From Sphingomonas kyeonggiensis (GTDB taxonomy: Bacteria; Pseudomonadota; Alphaproteobacteria; Sphingomonadales; Sphingomonadaceae), in assembly GCF_030812785.1 (NCBI RefSeq), contig NZ_JAUSTJ010000002.1:1054001-1118000 (forward strand): a DNA stretch of 64,000 nt, in the 5' to 3' direction. The notes below the pieces were generated by a model. It searched no databases. It saw nothing but the letters and a program-made list of their open reading frames with translations, and was not told where the DNA came from. Below are positions 16,688 to 26,539 of the stretch, one piece after another (the stretch's first letter is position 1; each line of letters begins with the position of its first letter). The translations under genes were made by a program, and so were the position numbers.

Positions 16688-19504
16688 ATGGCGATCTACC
16701 ATTTCTCGGCCAAGATCATTTCCCGTGCCAACGGATCGTCGGCGCTGGCGTCCGCTGCCTATCGCTCCGCTTCGCGCCTCTATGATGAGCGGCTGGATCG
16801 ACACCACGACTTCTCGAACAAGGCCGGCGTCGTTCACTCCGAGGTGATGCTGCCGGAGAGGGCACCCGAGCATCTCGCCGACCGGGAGAAGCTCTGGAAT
16901 GCGGTCGAAGCGGCCGAGCTGCGCAAGGACGCGCAGCTTTCCCGCGAGGTGGAATTCGCCATCCCGCGCGAACTGGACCAGACCGAGGGCATCCGCCTGG
17001 TACGCGACTTCGTCGAACGGGAGTTCGTCACGCAGGGCATGATCGCAGATCTCAATGTCCATTGGGATGTTGGCGCCGACGGCGAACCTAAACCGCACGC
17101 GCATGTGATGCTCACCCTGCGTGACGTCGACGAGAACGGGTTCGGCAAGAAGAACCGAGACTGGAATCGCACCGACCTTCTGGAGAAATGGCGCGAGCGC
17201 TGGGCCGAGCACGTCAACGCGCGGCTGGCCGAACTCGATATCGATGCACGGGTCGATCATCGTTCCCTCGAAGCGCAAGGCATCGATCTTGAACCGCAGC
17301 ACAAGATTGGCCCGGCCGCTGCGCGGATGGCGGAGCAGGGGCTCGCCTCTGAGCGGTTGGAAGAGCACCACGCCATCGCGTACGCTAACGGCGAGAAACT
17401 GCTGGCGAAACCGGCGCTGGCGCTCAAGGCGATCACCCGCACCCAGGCGACCTTCACCACGCGCGACCTTGCGATGTTCGTGCACCGCCATAGCGAGGGA
17501 AAGGATCAGTTCGATCGCGTGATGGCGGCGGTGCGCGCATCGCCGGAGTTGGTCACGCTCGGTAAGGATGGACGCGGCCAGGACCGTTTCACCAGTCGCG
17601 ACATGGTCGAGACCGAAAAGCGGCTCGAACGCGCCACCGTCCGGCTGGAGGCGAGTCGGCGGCACGGCATGGACGAGCAGCATCGCAAGCTCGCATTGGT
17701 GCGCGCGGAAATGCGCGGCCTGTTGCTATCAAGCGAGCAGCGCAGTGCCTTCGACCATGTTACAAAGGGCCAAGGGTTGGGCGTAGTCATCGGCTATGCC
17801 GGCACCGGCAAGTCGGCGATGCTCGGCGTCGCGCGCGAGGCGTGGGAGAGTGCCGGATATTCGGTCCGCGGCGTAGCGCTGTCCGGCATTGCCGCCGAGA
17901 ATCTTGAGGGCGGTTCCGGGATAGCGTCACGCACGATCGCCAGCATGGAGCATCAATGGGCCGATGACCGTGAATTGCTGACCAATCGCGATGTGCTGGT
18001 GATCGACGAGGCCGGTATGATCGGCACTCGGCAGATGGAGCGCGTGCTTACCGAAGCCGAGAAGCGTGGCGCCAAGGTCGTGCTGGTCGGCGACCCGGAA
18101 CAGCTCCAGGCGATTGAAGCGGGTGCCGCATTCCGCGCGACTGCGGAGCGGCATGGCAGTATCGAGATCACCGAGATTCGCCGCCAGCGGGTGGACTGGC
18201 AGCGCGATGCCACGCGCTACCTCGCGACTGAACGGACCGCGGAAGCGATCAGCGCCTATGGTCGGCACGACCGCATTCATGATGCCGAAACGCGCGAGGA
18301 TGCACGCGCCGACCTGATCGATCGGTGGGATCGCGATCGTTCCGAAGCGCCAGGTGCTTCACGGATCATCCTGACCCACACCAACGACGAAGTGCGCGAA
18401 CTCAACCTCGCCGCGCGCGATCGGCTACGCGCTGGCGGCGAGCTGGGCGAGGGCGTGCTGATCTCGACCGAGCGAGGCGCGCGCGAGTTTGCGCCTGGCG
18501 ACCGGATCATGTTCTTGCGCAATGAGCGCGGCCTCGGCGTGAAAAATGGCACGCTTGGACAGGTGCAGTCCGCTACCCAGGCGCGGATGGCAGTGCTGCT
18601 CGACGACGGACGTTCGATTGCTTTCGATGTGAAGGACTATGCGAACCTTGATCACGGCTATGCCGCGACCGTGCACAAGGCACAGGGTGTGACAGTCGAT
18701 CGGGCGCATGTACTGGCCACGCCGGGGCTCGACCGGCACGCCGCTTATGTTGCGTTGTCCCGTCATCGCGATAGCATCGACCTACATTACGGTCGCGATG
18801 ATTTCGCGGATCGGCAAGCATTGACCCGGGCGCTTTCGCGCGAACGCGGCAAGGACATGGCTGCGGACTATCCATCGCCCGAACGGGCGCAGATGCAGCA
18901 GCCGGGGCATAACCGCTTCGCCGGGCTGAAGCTTCGGCTCACGCCGGAGGTGCCGGAGCTGTCTCCGTTCGAACGAGCAGTGGTGCGTGTGGCCCGTTCG
19001 GCAGCCGATATTCTGCGCGTCCGAACCGAAGGCTCTGCGGAACTTCCGCATCAACGCGCCGCACTCGACAAGGCTGTTGCTGAAATGGAGGGACTCCGCC
19101 CGGGCGTTAAGGGCGACCTGCAGAACGTGTTCAATGCCGATCGCACGGCGATCGATGAAGCGGCGAACGGACGACCGCAAAGAGCGATCCGCGCGATGGC
19201 GTTGGAAGCCGAGATGCGAGCCGATCCAGCCAAGAGGGCCGATCGGTTCCTCACGCGCTGGGAGAACCTGCAGAAGCAGTCCCAGCGGGCGTATGTGGCG
19301 GGTGATATGACAAGCCACAAAGCCATCCGGAACGAGATGGCGGGCATGGCAAAAAGCTTGGAGCGTGATCCCCAGATAGAGTCGATACTCGCCGTTCGCA
19401 AAGCGCAGCTCGGGATCACGATCGACACCGGCCGCCGGCTAGGAGCGGAGCTGGCTTTCAATCACGGGATCGACTTTGGGCGGGGGCGCGGGCTTGGACG
19501 CTGA
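16688..19504 (+). CDS. traA: Ti-type relaxase-helicase TraA (MOBQ)
   Basis: This 938-aa protein would nick oriT and unwind DNA during transfer. Residues 1-230 form the MOBQ relaxase: AAYRSASRL with the probable catalytic Tyr25, and the metal-binding PKPHAHVMLTLR. Residues ~345-720 form a RecD/UvrD-like helicase with Walker A GYAGTGKS (about 368), Walker B VLVIDEAGM, GDPEQLQ, and a late YAATVHKAQG motif. The last ~200 residues are charged helix. It is shorter than the ~1100-aa TraA of Ti plasmids but has all key motifs. The ATG at 16688 begins MAIYHFSAKII, the family's usual start. No coupling protein follows it. Confidence 0.96.
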   Translation: MAIYHFSAKIISRANGSSALASAAYRSASRLYDERLDRHHDFSNKAGVVHSEVMLPERAPEHLADREKLWNAVEAAELRKDAQLSREVEFAIPRELDQTEGIRLVRDFVEREFVTQGMIADLNVHWDVGADGEPKPHAHVMLTLRDVDENGFGKKNRDWNRTDLLEKWRERWAEHVNARLAELDIDARVDHRSLEAQGIDLEPQHKIGPAAARMAEQGLASERLEEHHAIAYANGEKLLAKPALALKAITRTQATFTTRDLAMFVHRHSEGKDQFDRVMAAVRASPELVTLGKDGRGQDRFTSRDMVETEKRLERATVRLEASRRHGMDEQHRKLALVRAEMRGLLLSSEQRSAFDHVTKGQGLGVVIGYAGTGKSAMLGVAREAWESAGYSVRGVALSGIAAENLEGGSGIASRTIASMEHQWADDRELLTNRDVLVIDEAGMIGTRQMERVLTEAEKRGAKVVLVGDPEQLQAIEAGAAFRATAERHGSIEITEIRRQRVDWQRDATRYLATERTAEAISAYGRHDRIHDAETREDARADLIDRWDRDRSEAPGASRIILTHTNDEVRELNLAARDRLRAGGELGEGVLISTERGAREFAPGDRIMFLRNERGLGVKNGTLGQVQSATQARMAVLLDDGRSIAFDVKDYANLDHGYAATVHKAQGVTVDRAHVLATPGLDRHAAYVALSRHRDSIDLHYGRDDFADRQALTRALSRERGKDMAADYPSPERAQMQQPGHNRFAGLKLRLTPEVPELSPFERAVVRVARSAADILRVRTEGSAELPHQRAALDKAVAEMEGLRPGVKGDLQNVFNADRTAIDEAANGRPQRAIRAMALEAEMRADPAKRADRFLTRWENLQKQSQRAYVAGDMTSHKAIRNEMAGMAKSLERDPQIESILAVRKAQLGITIDTGRRLGAELAFNHGIDFGRGRGLGR

Positions 19505-19929
19505 AGCGGTGGCCGCTTTGCGCCCTAATTCTGGCCGTTCAGCTTGCTCCAGCGCGAGCCCGAAACCTGCCATTCGTCAAGCGATAGCCGGAATAACCGA
19601 CATTGGGACAAAGGCGCGCATCGAGCTTGCCGGCTGCGGGAAGCGGGTGACAGCGTCAGTCTGCACCTTCTGGACTAAGCTGATCGGCATCGAGCACTGC
19701 TCGGAGGGTCTTGCCGCGACGCCGAGCAAGTGGAGCGGCGATCGAGATCGATCATTCCAGTCGCCTTGCCGGGTTCACCTGACCGGAACGATCCAGAATT
19801 TGGTGGGATATTAACCGAAGGACGGATTTGTATTCGCCTTTCGCTTGGATTGCTCCAAATCGAAGTCGTTACGCTTGCAATCTCTATACTTGGCACCAGA
19901 TTAGGCGGCAAAATATCAGGGAGAATTAC
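19505..19929. other. 425-bp gap between traA and the Thoeris genes
   Basis: No convincing gene lies here; overlapping short frames have no domain pattern. The last 100 bp become more AT-rich and contain TATACT at 19885-19890, a possible -10 element for the Thoeris genes, but I see no well-spaced -35. The gap marks the border between mobilization backbone and defence cargo. Confidence 0.4.
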
Positions 19930-20424
19930 GTGGTTCGTCGTGTCTTCTTCAGCTTCCATTTTGACAACGATTTCTGGCGGACGCAGCAGGTCAGAAATAT
20001 GGGGGCTCTCGAGGGGCAATCGTTATGCACTCCGAACGCTTGGGAGGAGGTCAAGCGAAAGGGCAAGGCGTCGATTGAGCAGTGGATTGCCGACAACATG
20101 TACGGCAAGAGCTGTGTCGTCGTGCTGGTTGGTTCCCAAACGGCTAGCCGCCCGTGGGTCCAGCACGAGATCATCAAGGCCTGGAACGACAAGAAGGGTG
20201 TTGTCGGTATCCGCGTCAACAAGCTGCTCGATCGCAACAGCCAGACATCAGTTGCGGGAACCAATCCCTTCGAGGGAATCACCTTCAACTCAGGCAAGAA
20301 GCTATCTGATGTCGTTCAACTAATTACTCCGACCGGAAACGACAGCAAGGCCGTCTACGCGTCGATCTCGAATGGCATCGAGAAGTGGATTGAGGATGCT
20401 ATCGCGATCCGGGGCCGCAACTGA
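19930..20424 (+). CDS. thsB1: Thoeris TIR-like protein ThsB (DUF1863 type), first sensor
   Basis: The 164-aa protein starts at a GTG preceded by AGGGAGA and matches the TIR-like fold of ThsB: RRVFFSFHFDNDFWRTQQVR at the start, then SCVVVLVGSQTASRPWVQHE and IIKAWNDKKGVVGIRVN. Glu80 in WVQHEI is the expected catalytic glutamate. In known Thoeris, ThsB detects phage and makes a cyclic ADP-ribose isomer from NAD+, which activates ThsA. The gene opens a compact operon, 19 bp before thsA. The upstream in-frame region from 19828 is not credible as coding. Confidence 0.92.
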   Translation: MVRRVFFSFHFDNDFWRTQQVRNMGALEGQSLCTPNAWEEVKRKGKASIEQWIADNMYGKSCVVVLVGSQTASRPWVQHEIIKAWNDKKGVVGIRVNKLLDRNSQTSVAGTNPFEGITFNSGKKLSDVVQLITPTGNDSKAVYASISNGIEKWIEDAIAIRGRN

Positions 20425-20443
20425 GTAGATTGGGGACGGCGAC

Positions 20444-21895
20444 ATGGTGGCGGCGACGACGAAGCGGTTCCTGAAAGATTATCCCGAAGCCCTCATAAGC
20501 GGCACGGGCGCAGTGTTCGTCGGTGCTGGCGTATCCATGGGCGCGGGATATCCATCGTGGGCATCGCTCCTCACCGAAGTTGGCGAGGAGCTTGGGGTCA
20601 AGCCCGGGGAACTCCACGATCTTGCGGCGCTCGCCCAATGGAGCATCCAGGAGAACGGGTCCGCCACTCAGGTACGAAACGTCATCAAAGAGCAGATCGG
20701 CGTCGAACACGCTGTTCCCACGACTTTGGAGATCATCGCTCGTCTGCCGGTGAAGTTCATCTGGACCACCAACTACGATAGATTGGTCGAACGCGCCTTC
20801 GGCGGGGTAAATCGACCGATCGACACAGTCTCCGGTGCCGCCGACCTCGCCCTTCGCGCGACGCCGGGAGCCACCCGCCTGTTTAAAATGCACGGGTCTG
20901 TCGAGCGGCTAGACGATGTTGTCATCTCCACGGACGACTATGAACTTTATCGCTCAAAGCGGGGTGCCTTCCTGCCCCTGCTGCAGGCTCACCTCTCCAG
21001 CATGTCCATGCTATTCCTCGGCATTAGTTTCACCGACCCCAACATCCGGCATGTGCTGTCCCTCATCCGAGAGAGCTTCACGTCCGCACCGCCTGAACAC
21101 TTCGCCATCGTCCGCCCGCCGCAGCGGGACGACTACAAGACCGACGCCGAGTTCGAGGCGCGCATCACTCAGCACAAGCTCTGGAGCCGGGATCTGAAGC
21201 GCTACGGTCTCGTCGTGGTTGAGATCGACGACTATTCCGAGGTGCCCGAGCTACTGCGGCAGGTCGAGCGGCGCGTGGCGGCGCGCCGGGTGTGGGTGAG
21301 CGGCAGCTGGCCTCCCGAGGCCGGCGACGAGATCGCGAAGGTCTATAACGTCGCGCACGCCATCGGCCGGCTCGTGGGCGATCGCAACCGCGACCTGGTC
21401 AGCGGAGCGGGTCTTGTCGTCGGCTCGGCCTCCATCGCCGGCTTCCTCGACGCGCTGCGATCGAGTGGCGGTTGGGATCTCGAGCGACGCCTCATCGCAC
21501 GCCCCTTCCCCCAACCAATTCCTGGCGCGGCGCCTGACAGGGCGCAATGGGCAGCCCTTCGTGCCGAACTGGCCAGGATCGCGGGCGTCGTCGCCTTCGT
21601 CGGCGGCATGAAAATCGATCCGTCCACCGGCTCGCCGGTGATCGCGGGCGGCGTCCTCGACGAGTTTGAAGCCGCCAAGGCAGCCGACTGCTTCGTCATC
21701 CCGATCGGTTCGACTGGCGGTGCAGCGGCTCAGATCTCCGACAGCCTGATCGGGTCCGACATCGAGACGTCCGGGCACAACGCTATGCGCCCCACGGACG
21801 ACGAACTGAAGGAACTTGCGCGCGACGACACCACCGTCGAGGAGATCGTGAATCTGGTTGCAGAGATCTTGACGCGCATCGCCAAACGAGTCTGA
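20444..21895 (+). CDS. thsA: Thoeris effector ThsA (SIR2-SLOG NADase)
   Basis: The 483-aa protein has an N-terminal SIR2 domain: FVGAGVSMGAGYPSW (25-39), IWTTNYDRLVERAF with Asn110, KMHGSV with the probable catalytic His150, and MLFLGISFTDPNIRH. From about residue 278 a SLOG domain follows: VWVSGSWPPEAGDEIAK, LVSGAGLVVGSAS, AFVGGMKIDP and DCFVIPIGSTGGAAAQI. In studied type I Thoeris the SLOG domain binds the signal made by ThsB and unleashes NAD+ depletion, killing the infected cell. It sits between two different TIR genes, with gaps of 19 and 6 bp, so translation of the three is likely coupled. Confidence 0.95.
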   Translation: MVAATTKRFLKDYPEALISGTGAVFVGAGVSMGAGYPSWASLLTEVGEELGVKPGELHDLAALAQWSIQENGSATQVRNVIKEQIGVEHAVPTTLEIIARLPVKFIWTTNYDRLVERAFGGVNRPIDTVSGAADLALRATPGATRLFKMHGSVERLDDVVISTDDYELYRSKRGAFLPLLQAHLSSMSMLFLGISFTDPNIRHVLSLIRESFTSAPPEHFAIVRPPQRDDYKTDAEFEARITQHKLWSRDLKRYGLVVVEIDDYSEVPELLRQVERRVAARRVWVSGSWPPEAGDEIAKVYNVAHAIGRLVGDRNRDLVSGAGLVVGSASIAGFLDALRSSGGWDLERRLIARPFPQPIPGAAPDRAQWAALRAELARIAGVVAFVGGMKIDPSTGSPVIAGGVLDEFEAAKAADCFVIPIGSTGGAAAQISDSLIGSDIETSGHNAMRPTDDELKELARDDTTVEEIVNLVAEILTRIAKRV

Positions 21896-21901
21896 AATCA
21901 C

Positions 21902-22456
21902 ATGGTAGAATATGTTACCCGTGAAGAGCTCCGCAGTTACGCGACCCGAATGGGAACGGCCGAAACGGCGAGGATCCGCAAGGCTGCCGCTTCAAGGTCA
22001 CTCGCAGGGTCCACATTCCTCTCCCATTCGAGCAAGGACGATGATCTGGTTGCGGGTGCGATTCGAGTTCTCGAAGACCATGGCGGCAAGGTCTACGTCG
22101 ACGAGATCGATCCGGAGATGCCTCCCTATACGACTGAAAAGACAGCCGAGCTTCTGAAGACCCGAATTCGCGATACCAGCCGCTTCGTTCTCCTTGCCAG
22201 TAAGAACAGCAAGGAAAGCAAATGGGTGCCTTGGGAACTCGGCATCGCTGACGGCGAGAAAGGTATGTCGAAGATCGCGCTCTTCCCGGCATCTGACTCC
22301 AGATATGACCAAGCATGGGCATCATGGGAATATCTCGGCCTGTATCGCCGCATCGTTTGGGGCGGCCACCAAAGCTACAATGGGAATATCTGGATGGTGC
22401 TCAACGAGAGGGAAAACACCGCCACCGAGCTGAGCAGATGGCTGAAGGGCTACTAG
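21902..22456 (+). CDS. thsB2: Second Thoeris TIR-domain protein (ThsB2)
   Basis: The 184-aa protein has a short helical N-terminus (EYVTREELRSYATRMG) and then a classical TIR domain: STFLSHSSKDDDLVAGAIRV, KVYVDEIDPEMPP and SKWVPWELGIADGEKGMSK, where Glu112 is the likely catalytic residue. It is a different TIR subfamily from ThsB1, which lacks the FLSHSSKD motif. Several Thoeris loci carry more than one TIR sensor; here they flank the effector. Its ATG lies 6 bp after thsA and has no strong ribosome-binding site, in keeping with translational coupling. Confidence 0.93.
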   Translation: MVEYVTREELRSYATRMGTAETARIRKAAASRSLAGSTFLSHSSKDDDLVAGAIRVLEDHGGKVYVDEIDPEMPPYTTEKTAELLKTRIRDTSRFVLLASKNSKESKWVPWELGIADGEKGMSKIALFPASDSRYDQAWASWEYLGLYRRIVWGGHQSYNGNIWMVLNERENTATELSRWLKGY

Positions 22457-22806
22457 TTCAACCCCGCCGGTACTTTGCTGCGGAGATGCTCGCGCTAACA
22501 AAGATGGAGCGGACGTTCCCGCCACTGCGTCGAAACGGCTTATGTTGGTCGAGAACTGATGAACCATGTTGACCCAACGAGCGTCCGCTGACCTTGAGAG
22601 ACTTCCTGGAAGCGGTCAGTCTGCAAACGGCCCAGGATCTGACCGGCAGCTTGTGCAAAAGCGGCTCGGCTGGAATGCGCCCCACGTTCGGACATTGAAG
22701 ATCCGCACGCCGTTCTGAAAAGCAGACGTTATGGAGTGCCCATTGTATAGGTAGTAGTCGGCCCAACGTATCAGCGTCCTATGCGCTTGTGCTAGACTGG
22801 CTACTT
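22457..22806. other. 350-bp gap between Thoeris and the giant NTPase gene
   Basis: No gene is recognisable. Short frames exist on both strands but none resembles a protein. The last 60 bp are AT-richer (TTGTATAGGTAGTAG) and may hold the promoter of the NTPase gene, so that gene is probably transcribed separately from Thoeris. Confidence 0.4.
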
Positions 22807-25800
22807 ATGAAAGAACGCCTAATCACGCTCGCCCATTGGTTTGCCGGCCAACTCCAGGCTGTCGCCGCCATGCTGGAGGGCGTGGGCATTCCCGCTAGTA
22901 CGCAATCGAAATTCGTGGATCTCGCGCCGACCGATCAGGCCGATAAGGCCGGCGTATATGCCGAGGCTCTGCTCTACGCGACAAGCAACAAAAAGGTGTT
23001 CAACATCGCGCTGACCGGTCCGTACGGCTCCGGCAAAAGCAGCATCATTCAATCCTTCCTGAAACGATATCGGCGGCGCACGCTGCACATCTCTCTCGCA
23101 GCGTTCGCGCCCGAGGGCGATACGCGCGGGGAAAGCGTCAGCCGCCAGGAGATTGAACGAAGCATCCTGCAGCAGATGCTCTACGGCGCTGACGCCAACA
23201 GACTGCCGTTGTCGCGCTTCAAGCGCATCCAATCGCCCGGGGTCTGGTCGATTTTCAAATCACTTTTCATCATGATTGGCCTGCTCGCGCTATGGCACAT
23301 GTTCCAACAGTACAAGGCGATTATCAGCGGCGCCTTCTTCACCCCTTTTGCGCTTGGCAATTGGCTGAACCTGGGAAGCTTCGCGGTAGCAGCGTCGTTC
23401 CTGTGGATAATGCTTCATCATTTCTACGTCGCGAGCTTCGGAGTGTCGCTTAAGAGCATCTCGTTGAAGGACATCGAGATCAGGCCGGCTTCAGACAATT
23501 TGGAGTCGATACTCAACCGCCACCTGGATGAAATCATATATTTTTTCCAGTCAACGGACTATGATTTAGTTATAATCGAAGATCTAGATCGCTTCAATAA
23601 CACCGAAATTTTCGTGACGTTACGCGAGATAAACAGCCTTGTGAACGAGAATGCTGGTGTCAAAAGAACAATCCGATTCTTGTACGCGCTTCGCGATGAC
23701 ATGTTCGTGAACACAGACCGGACGAAGTTCTTCGAATTCATTATACCAGTTATTCCGATCATCAACGCGTCGAATTCGATCGACATGGTGCTGGAACAGG
23801 GGAAACGGCTCGCGCTGGACGGCCGGCTCGATCGGCAGTTCCTGCGAGAGGTCTCGAGGTACCTAAACGATCTCCGGCTGATTCAGAACATCTTCAACGA
23901 GTATGCTATTTACGTCGCCAACCTCGAGACCGACCATGACAATCTCCTAGATGCCAACAAGCTGCTGGCGATCCTAATCTACAAGAATGTGTATCCTAGA
24001 GATTTTGAGCGGCTGCACCGCGGGGAGGGAAATTTCGCCGGCGTTCTGAAACGTGAGACTGACCTCGTCGCGCAGGGCGAGGCCGCGTACAGGTCCGAGA
24101 TCGCGGAACTCGAGCAGCGGCTTGAAATTGCCGAGCGGCAGACACCGGCTGACCTGAAGGAATTGCGCAGGATCTACGCCATGGCCCTATTTGAGGGACT
24201 CCCGGCGGGTGTCCTCAGCATCAGCTTCGACGGACAAACATGGATTGCCCCCTCGGAGTTGGTCGGGGCCGATGGATTCGAGCGCTGGATCGACGCTCCG
24301 CAACTCACCTACCGCAACATTCACGGGCACCAGCAACGGAACCCTATCGCCACCTGGCAAGCCGATGTGGATCCTCACAGATCTTACCAGCAACGCAGGG
24401 CCGAGATTGACAATAAAGCGGCCAATAACAAGAATGAGAGCTTGCGCCGAATCAGCGAGCTCAGATCGAAGATCGGGACGCTTCGAACGACCAAATTGAA
24501 CGAACTGATGCGTTTGAACTCCGACCGCCTCGAAGACCTGTTCGAGAGCTTCGGCGAGAAAGGCGAGCTAGCCCGTTTCCTGATCCTGGAGGGGTACCTC
24601 GACGACACCTATTATCAATATACCTCGCTTTTCCATTCGGGCCGGCTGTCGCCGCACGATAACAAGTTCCTGATTCAGATACGGGCATTCACAACGCCGG
24701 ACCCGGAATTTCCGATCGACAATCCGAAGGAAGTCATCGTGGCAATGCGCGACGAGGATTTCCGGCAGAGCTATGTCCTCAACGTCAAGCTCGCCGACTG
24801 CCTGCTGAGTGATCGGTTCCGCTACGCCGAGCAAACGGCGAAGCTTTTCGAGTTTCTTTCGGCCAATTTCGAAAGCTGCGAGGCCTTTTTCGATGCCTAT
24901 TATGCGGGCGGTCGCGATGTCGCAGGATTGCTATCGGGACTGGCTGGCGCCTGGCAGGAATACGCCCCCACAATCATCGCCAGCCCGCGCAGCCTGTCCC
25001 ATGTCACGCAATTGCTATCGAGCGTGCCTGAGAAGCTACTCGAGCGCCTGGCGAGGGACAACGATGAACTCGCGGAGTTCGTCTCGGCGAATCTACCTGA
25101 GATTTTGGCTCAGGCGCCCGAGATGACTCCGGAGCGCCTCGAGCGCGTCGGCTTTGAAGTCAGGGATCTCGCTTCGATTAAGGAGCATCCCGGGATCATA
25201 CGCGCGATGTTCGAGAATGGGCTCTTCGAACTCACGATCGCGAACCTGGAATATGCCTATCAGGAGGTCATGGGCGAGCCCGATCTGGAGTCGCTGCGCG
25301 CCAGGAACTACACCACCATTCGCTCCGCGAATAACGCAGTATTGATCGACAGGATCGAGCGCGACTTCGATACCTATTTGCACGATGTCCTGCTCGGGCT
25401 GGATGACAATTCGACCGAGGACGCCGCAGCTATCCTGGCTATCATCCTCCACGAGAACCTCGATCAGGAAGATCTTGAGGAGTTTCTGGGACGGCAGACG
25501 GTCCTCCTGCCAACGCTCGCCGACGTCCCCTCCAAGGCGCACGCGATGCTCTTCCAGCAGCGTGCGATCGAGCCGACTTGGGCGAACTGCCTCGCTTTCA
25601 TCGAAAGCGAGGGGTTCGAGCCGGAAAGCCTGATCGCATATCTCAATCGAGAAGATGTACGAGCGGCTATCGTCAGAGAGCCGATGCCAAGCAATTCAGC
25701 TGCACAACCACTGCGCAAGTTTCTCATTGGCGCGGCGGCGCTGTCGGATGCCGCCTATAAGGAATATGTAGAGGCGTTGCCCAAGCCGTTCGACAATTTC

Positions 25801-26418
25801 CCGGAAGGACTGGATCGAGCCAAGCTTGGAATCCTGATAGAGGAAAGAAAAGTCACGTTCGACAAGGCTAGCCTCGACGCGCTCGCCCCCGAGCCAGAAT
25901 TGCAGCTGTTATTCGTGGCAGCGAACGTCGCCGCCTATCTGGCCGATCCTCAAAGCTTTGCGCTCGACGACGAATTTCGGGAACGACTGCTCCGAACTGA
26001 AATCGGCGATGGAAACAAGCGCGCGCTGGTCGATTTGATGGACCTCGGCGCGCTACCCGGCCTGCCCGAGCGCGCAGCGCTTATCGGTCCGGTCATCGAC
26101 CGCAGCGGTACCGGAATAGCCGGTCTGGATGCTGGCTTGGCGCAAACCTTGATCACGCATTCCAAGCCCATCTCGACGCAAATCTCGCTCTTCAACAAAT
26201 TTCATTCCGTTCTCGCGGACAGCGAAGTCCGTCAGGTGCTGGAAACTCTCCCCCGGCCATTTTCTGAGATCAGGACGGGCTACAGCTCCCCTCGCCTGAC
26301 GAACACCACCGAAAACATCGCATTGGTCAAATGGCTCGATTCCAGAAACATAATCTCATCCTGGAGCGAGGGTACTTTGTTCACCGACGACATACGCGTG
26401 AATCTGAAAAGGCGATGA
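22807..26418 (+). CDS. Giant membrane P-loop NTPase, YobI-like
   Basis: The protein is 1203 aa from ATG 22807 (an in-frame GTG lies at 22789; neither has a clear ribosome-binding site). Residues 71-78 form Walker A (GPYGSGKS) and VIIEDLDRF at 255-263 is Walker B. Between them two membrane helices (about 152-168 and 190-209) are inserted in the ATPase, an arrangement I associate with YobI-like and KAP-type membrane NTPases. The remaining ~800 residues are helical with no named domain, including a coiled stretch near 410-450. Parts of the gene are AT-richer than its neighbours. Its place beside Thoeris suggests phage defence, but no function is demonstrated. Confidence 0.8.
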   Translation: MKERLITLAHWFAGQLQAVAAMLEGVGIPASTQSKFVDLAPTDQADKAGVYAEALLYATSNKKVFNIALTGPYGSGKSSIIQSFLKRYRRRTLHISLAAFAPEGDTRGESVSRQEIERSILQQMLYGADANRLPLSRFKRIQSPGVWSIFKSLFIMIGLLALWHMFQQYKAIISGAFFTPFALGNWLNLGSFAVAASFLWIMLHHFYVASFGVSLKSISLKDIEIRPASDNLESILNRHLDEIIYFFQSTDYDLVIIEDLDRFNNTEIFVTLREINSLVNENAGVKRTIRFLYALRDDMFVNTDRTKFFEFIIPVIPIINASNSIDMVLEQGKRLALDGRLDRQFLREVSRYLNDLRLIQNIFNEYAIYVANLETDHDNLLDANKLLAILIYKNVYPRDFERLHRGEGNFAGVLKRETDLVAQGEAAYRSEIAELEQRLEIAERQTPADLKELRRIYAMALFEGLPAGVLSISFDGQTWIAPSELVGADGFERWIDAPQLTYRNIHGHQQRNPIATWQADVDPHRSYQQRRAEIDNKAANNKNESLRRISELRSKIGTLRTTKLNELMRLNSDRLEDLFESFGEKGELARFLILEGYLDDTYYQYTSLFHSGRLSPHDNKFLIQIRAFTTPDPEFPIDNPKEVIVAMRDEDFRQSYVLNVKLADCLLSDRFRYAEQTAKLFEFLSANFESCEAFFDAYYAGGRDVAGLLSGLAGAWQEYAPTIIASPRSLSHVTQLLSSVPEKLLERLARDNDELAEFVSANLPEILAQAPEMTPERLERVGFEVRDLASIKEHPGIIRAMFENGLFELTIANLEYAYQEVMGEPDLESLRARNYTTIRSANNAVLIDRIERDFDTYLHDVLLGLDDNSTEDAAAILAIILHENLDQEDLEEFLGRQTVLLPTLADVPSKAHAMLFQQRAIEPTWANCLAFIESEGFEPESLIAYLNREDVRAAIVREPMPSNSAAQPLRKFLIGAAALSDAAYKEYVEALPKPFDNFPEGLDRAKLGILIEERKVTFDKASLDALAPEPELQLLFVAANVAAYLADPQSFALDDEFRERLLRTEIGDGNKRALVDLMDLGALPGLPERAALIGPVIDRSGTGIAGLDAGLAQTLITHSKPISTQISLFNKFHSVLADSEVRQVLETLPRPFSEIRTGYSSPRLTNTTENIALVKWLDSRNIISSWSEGTLFTDDIRVNLKRR

Positions 26419-26539
26419 CAAGACGCAAGAGTTGGGATTTCAGCCGCGCTCGAGCTCGCCACGATTTCGAGTGCGCCGCAAGGGATTGCGAAACATCGAC
26501 CCCTACCGGTTAGTCCAATCGTAAGATGAAGGTGACCCG

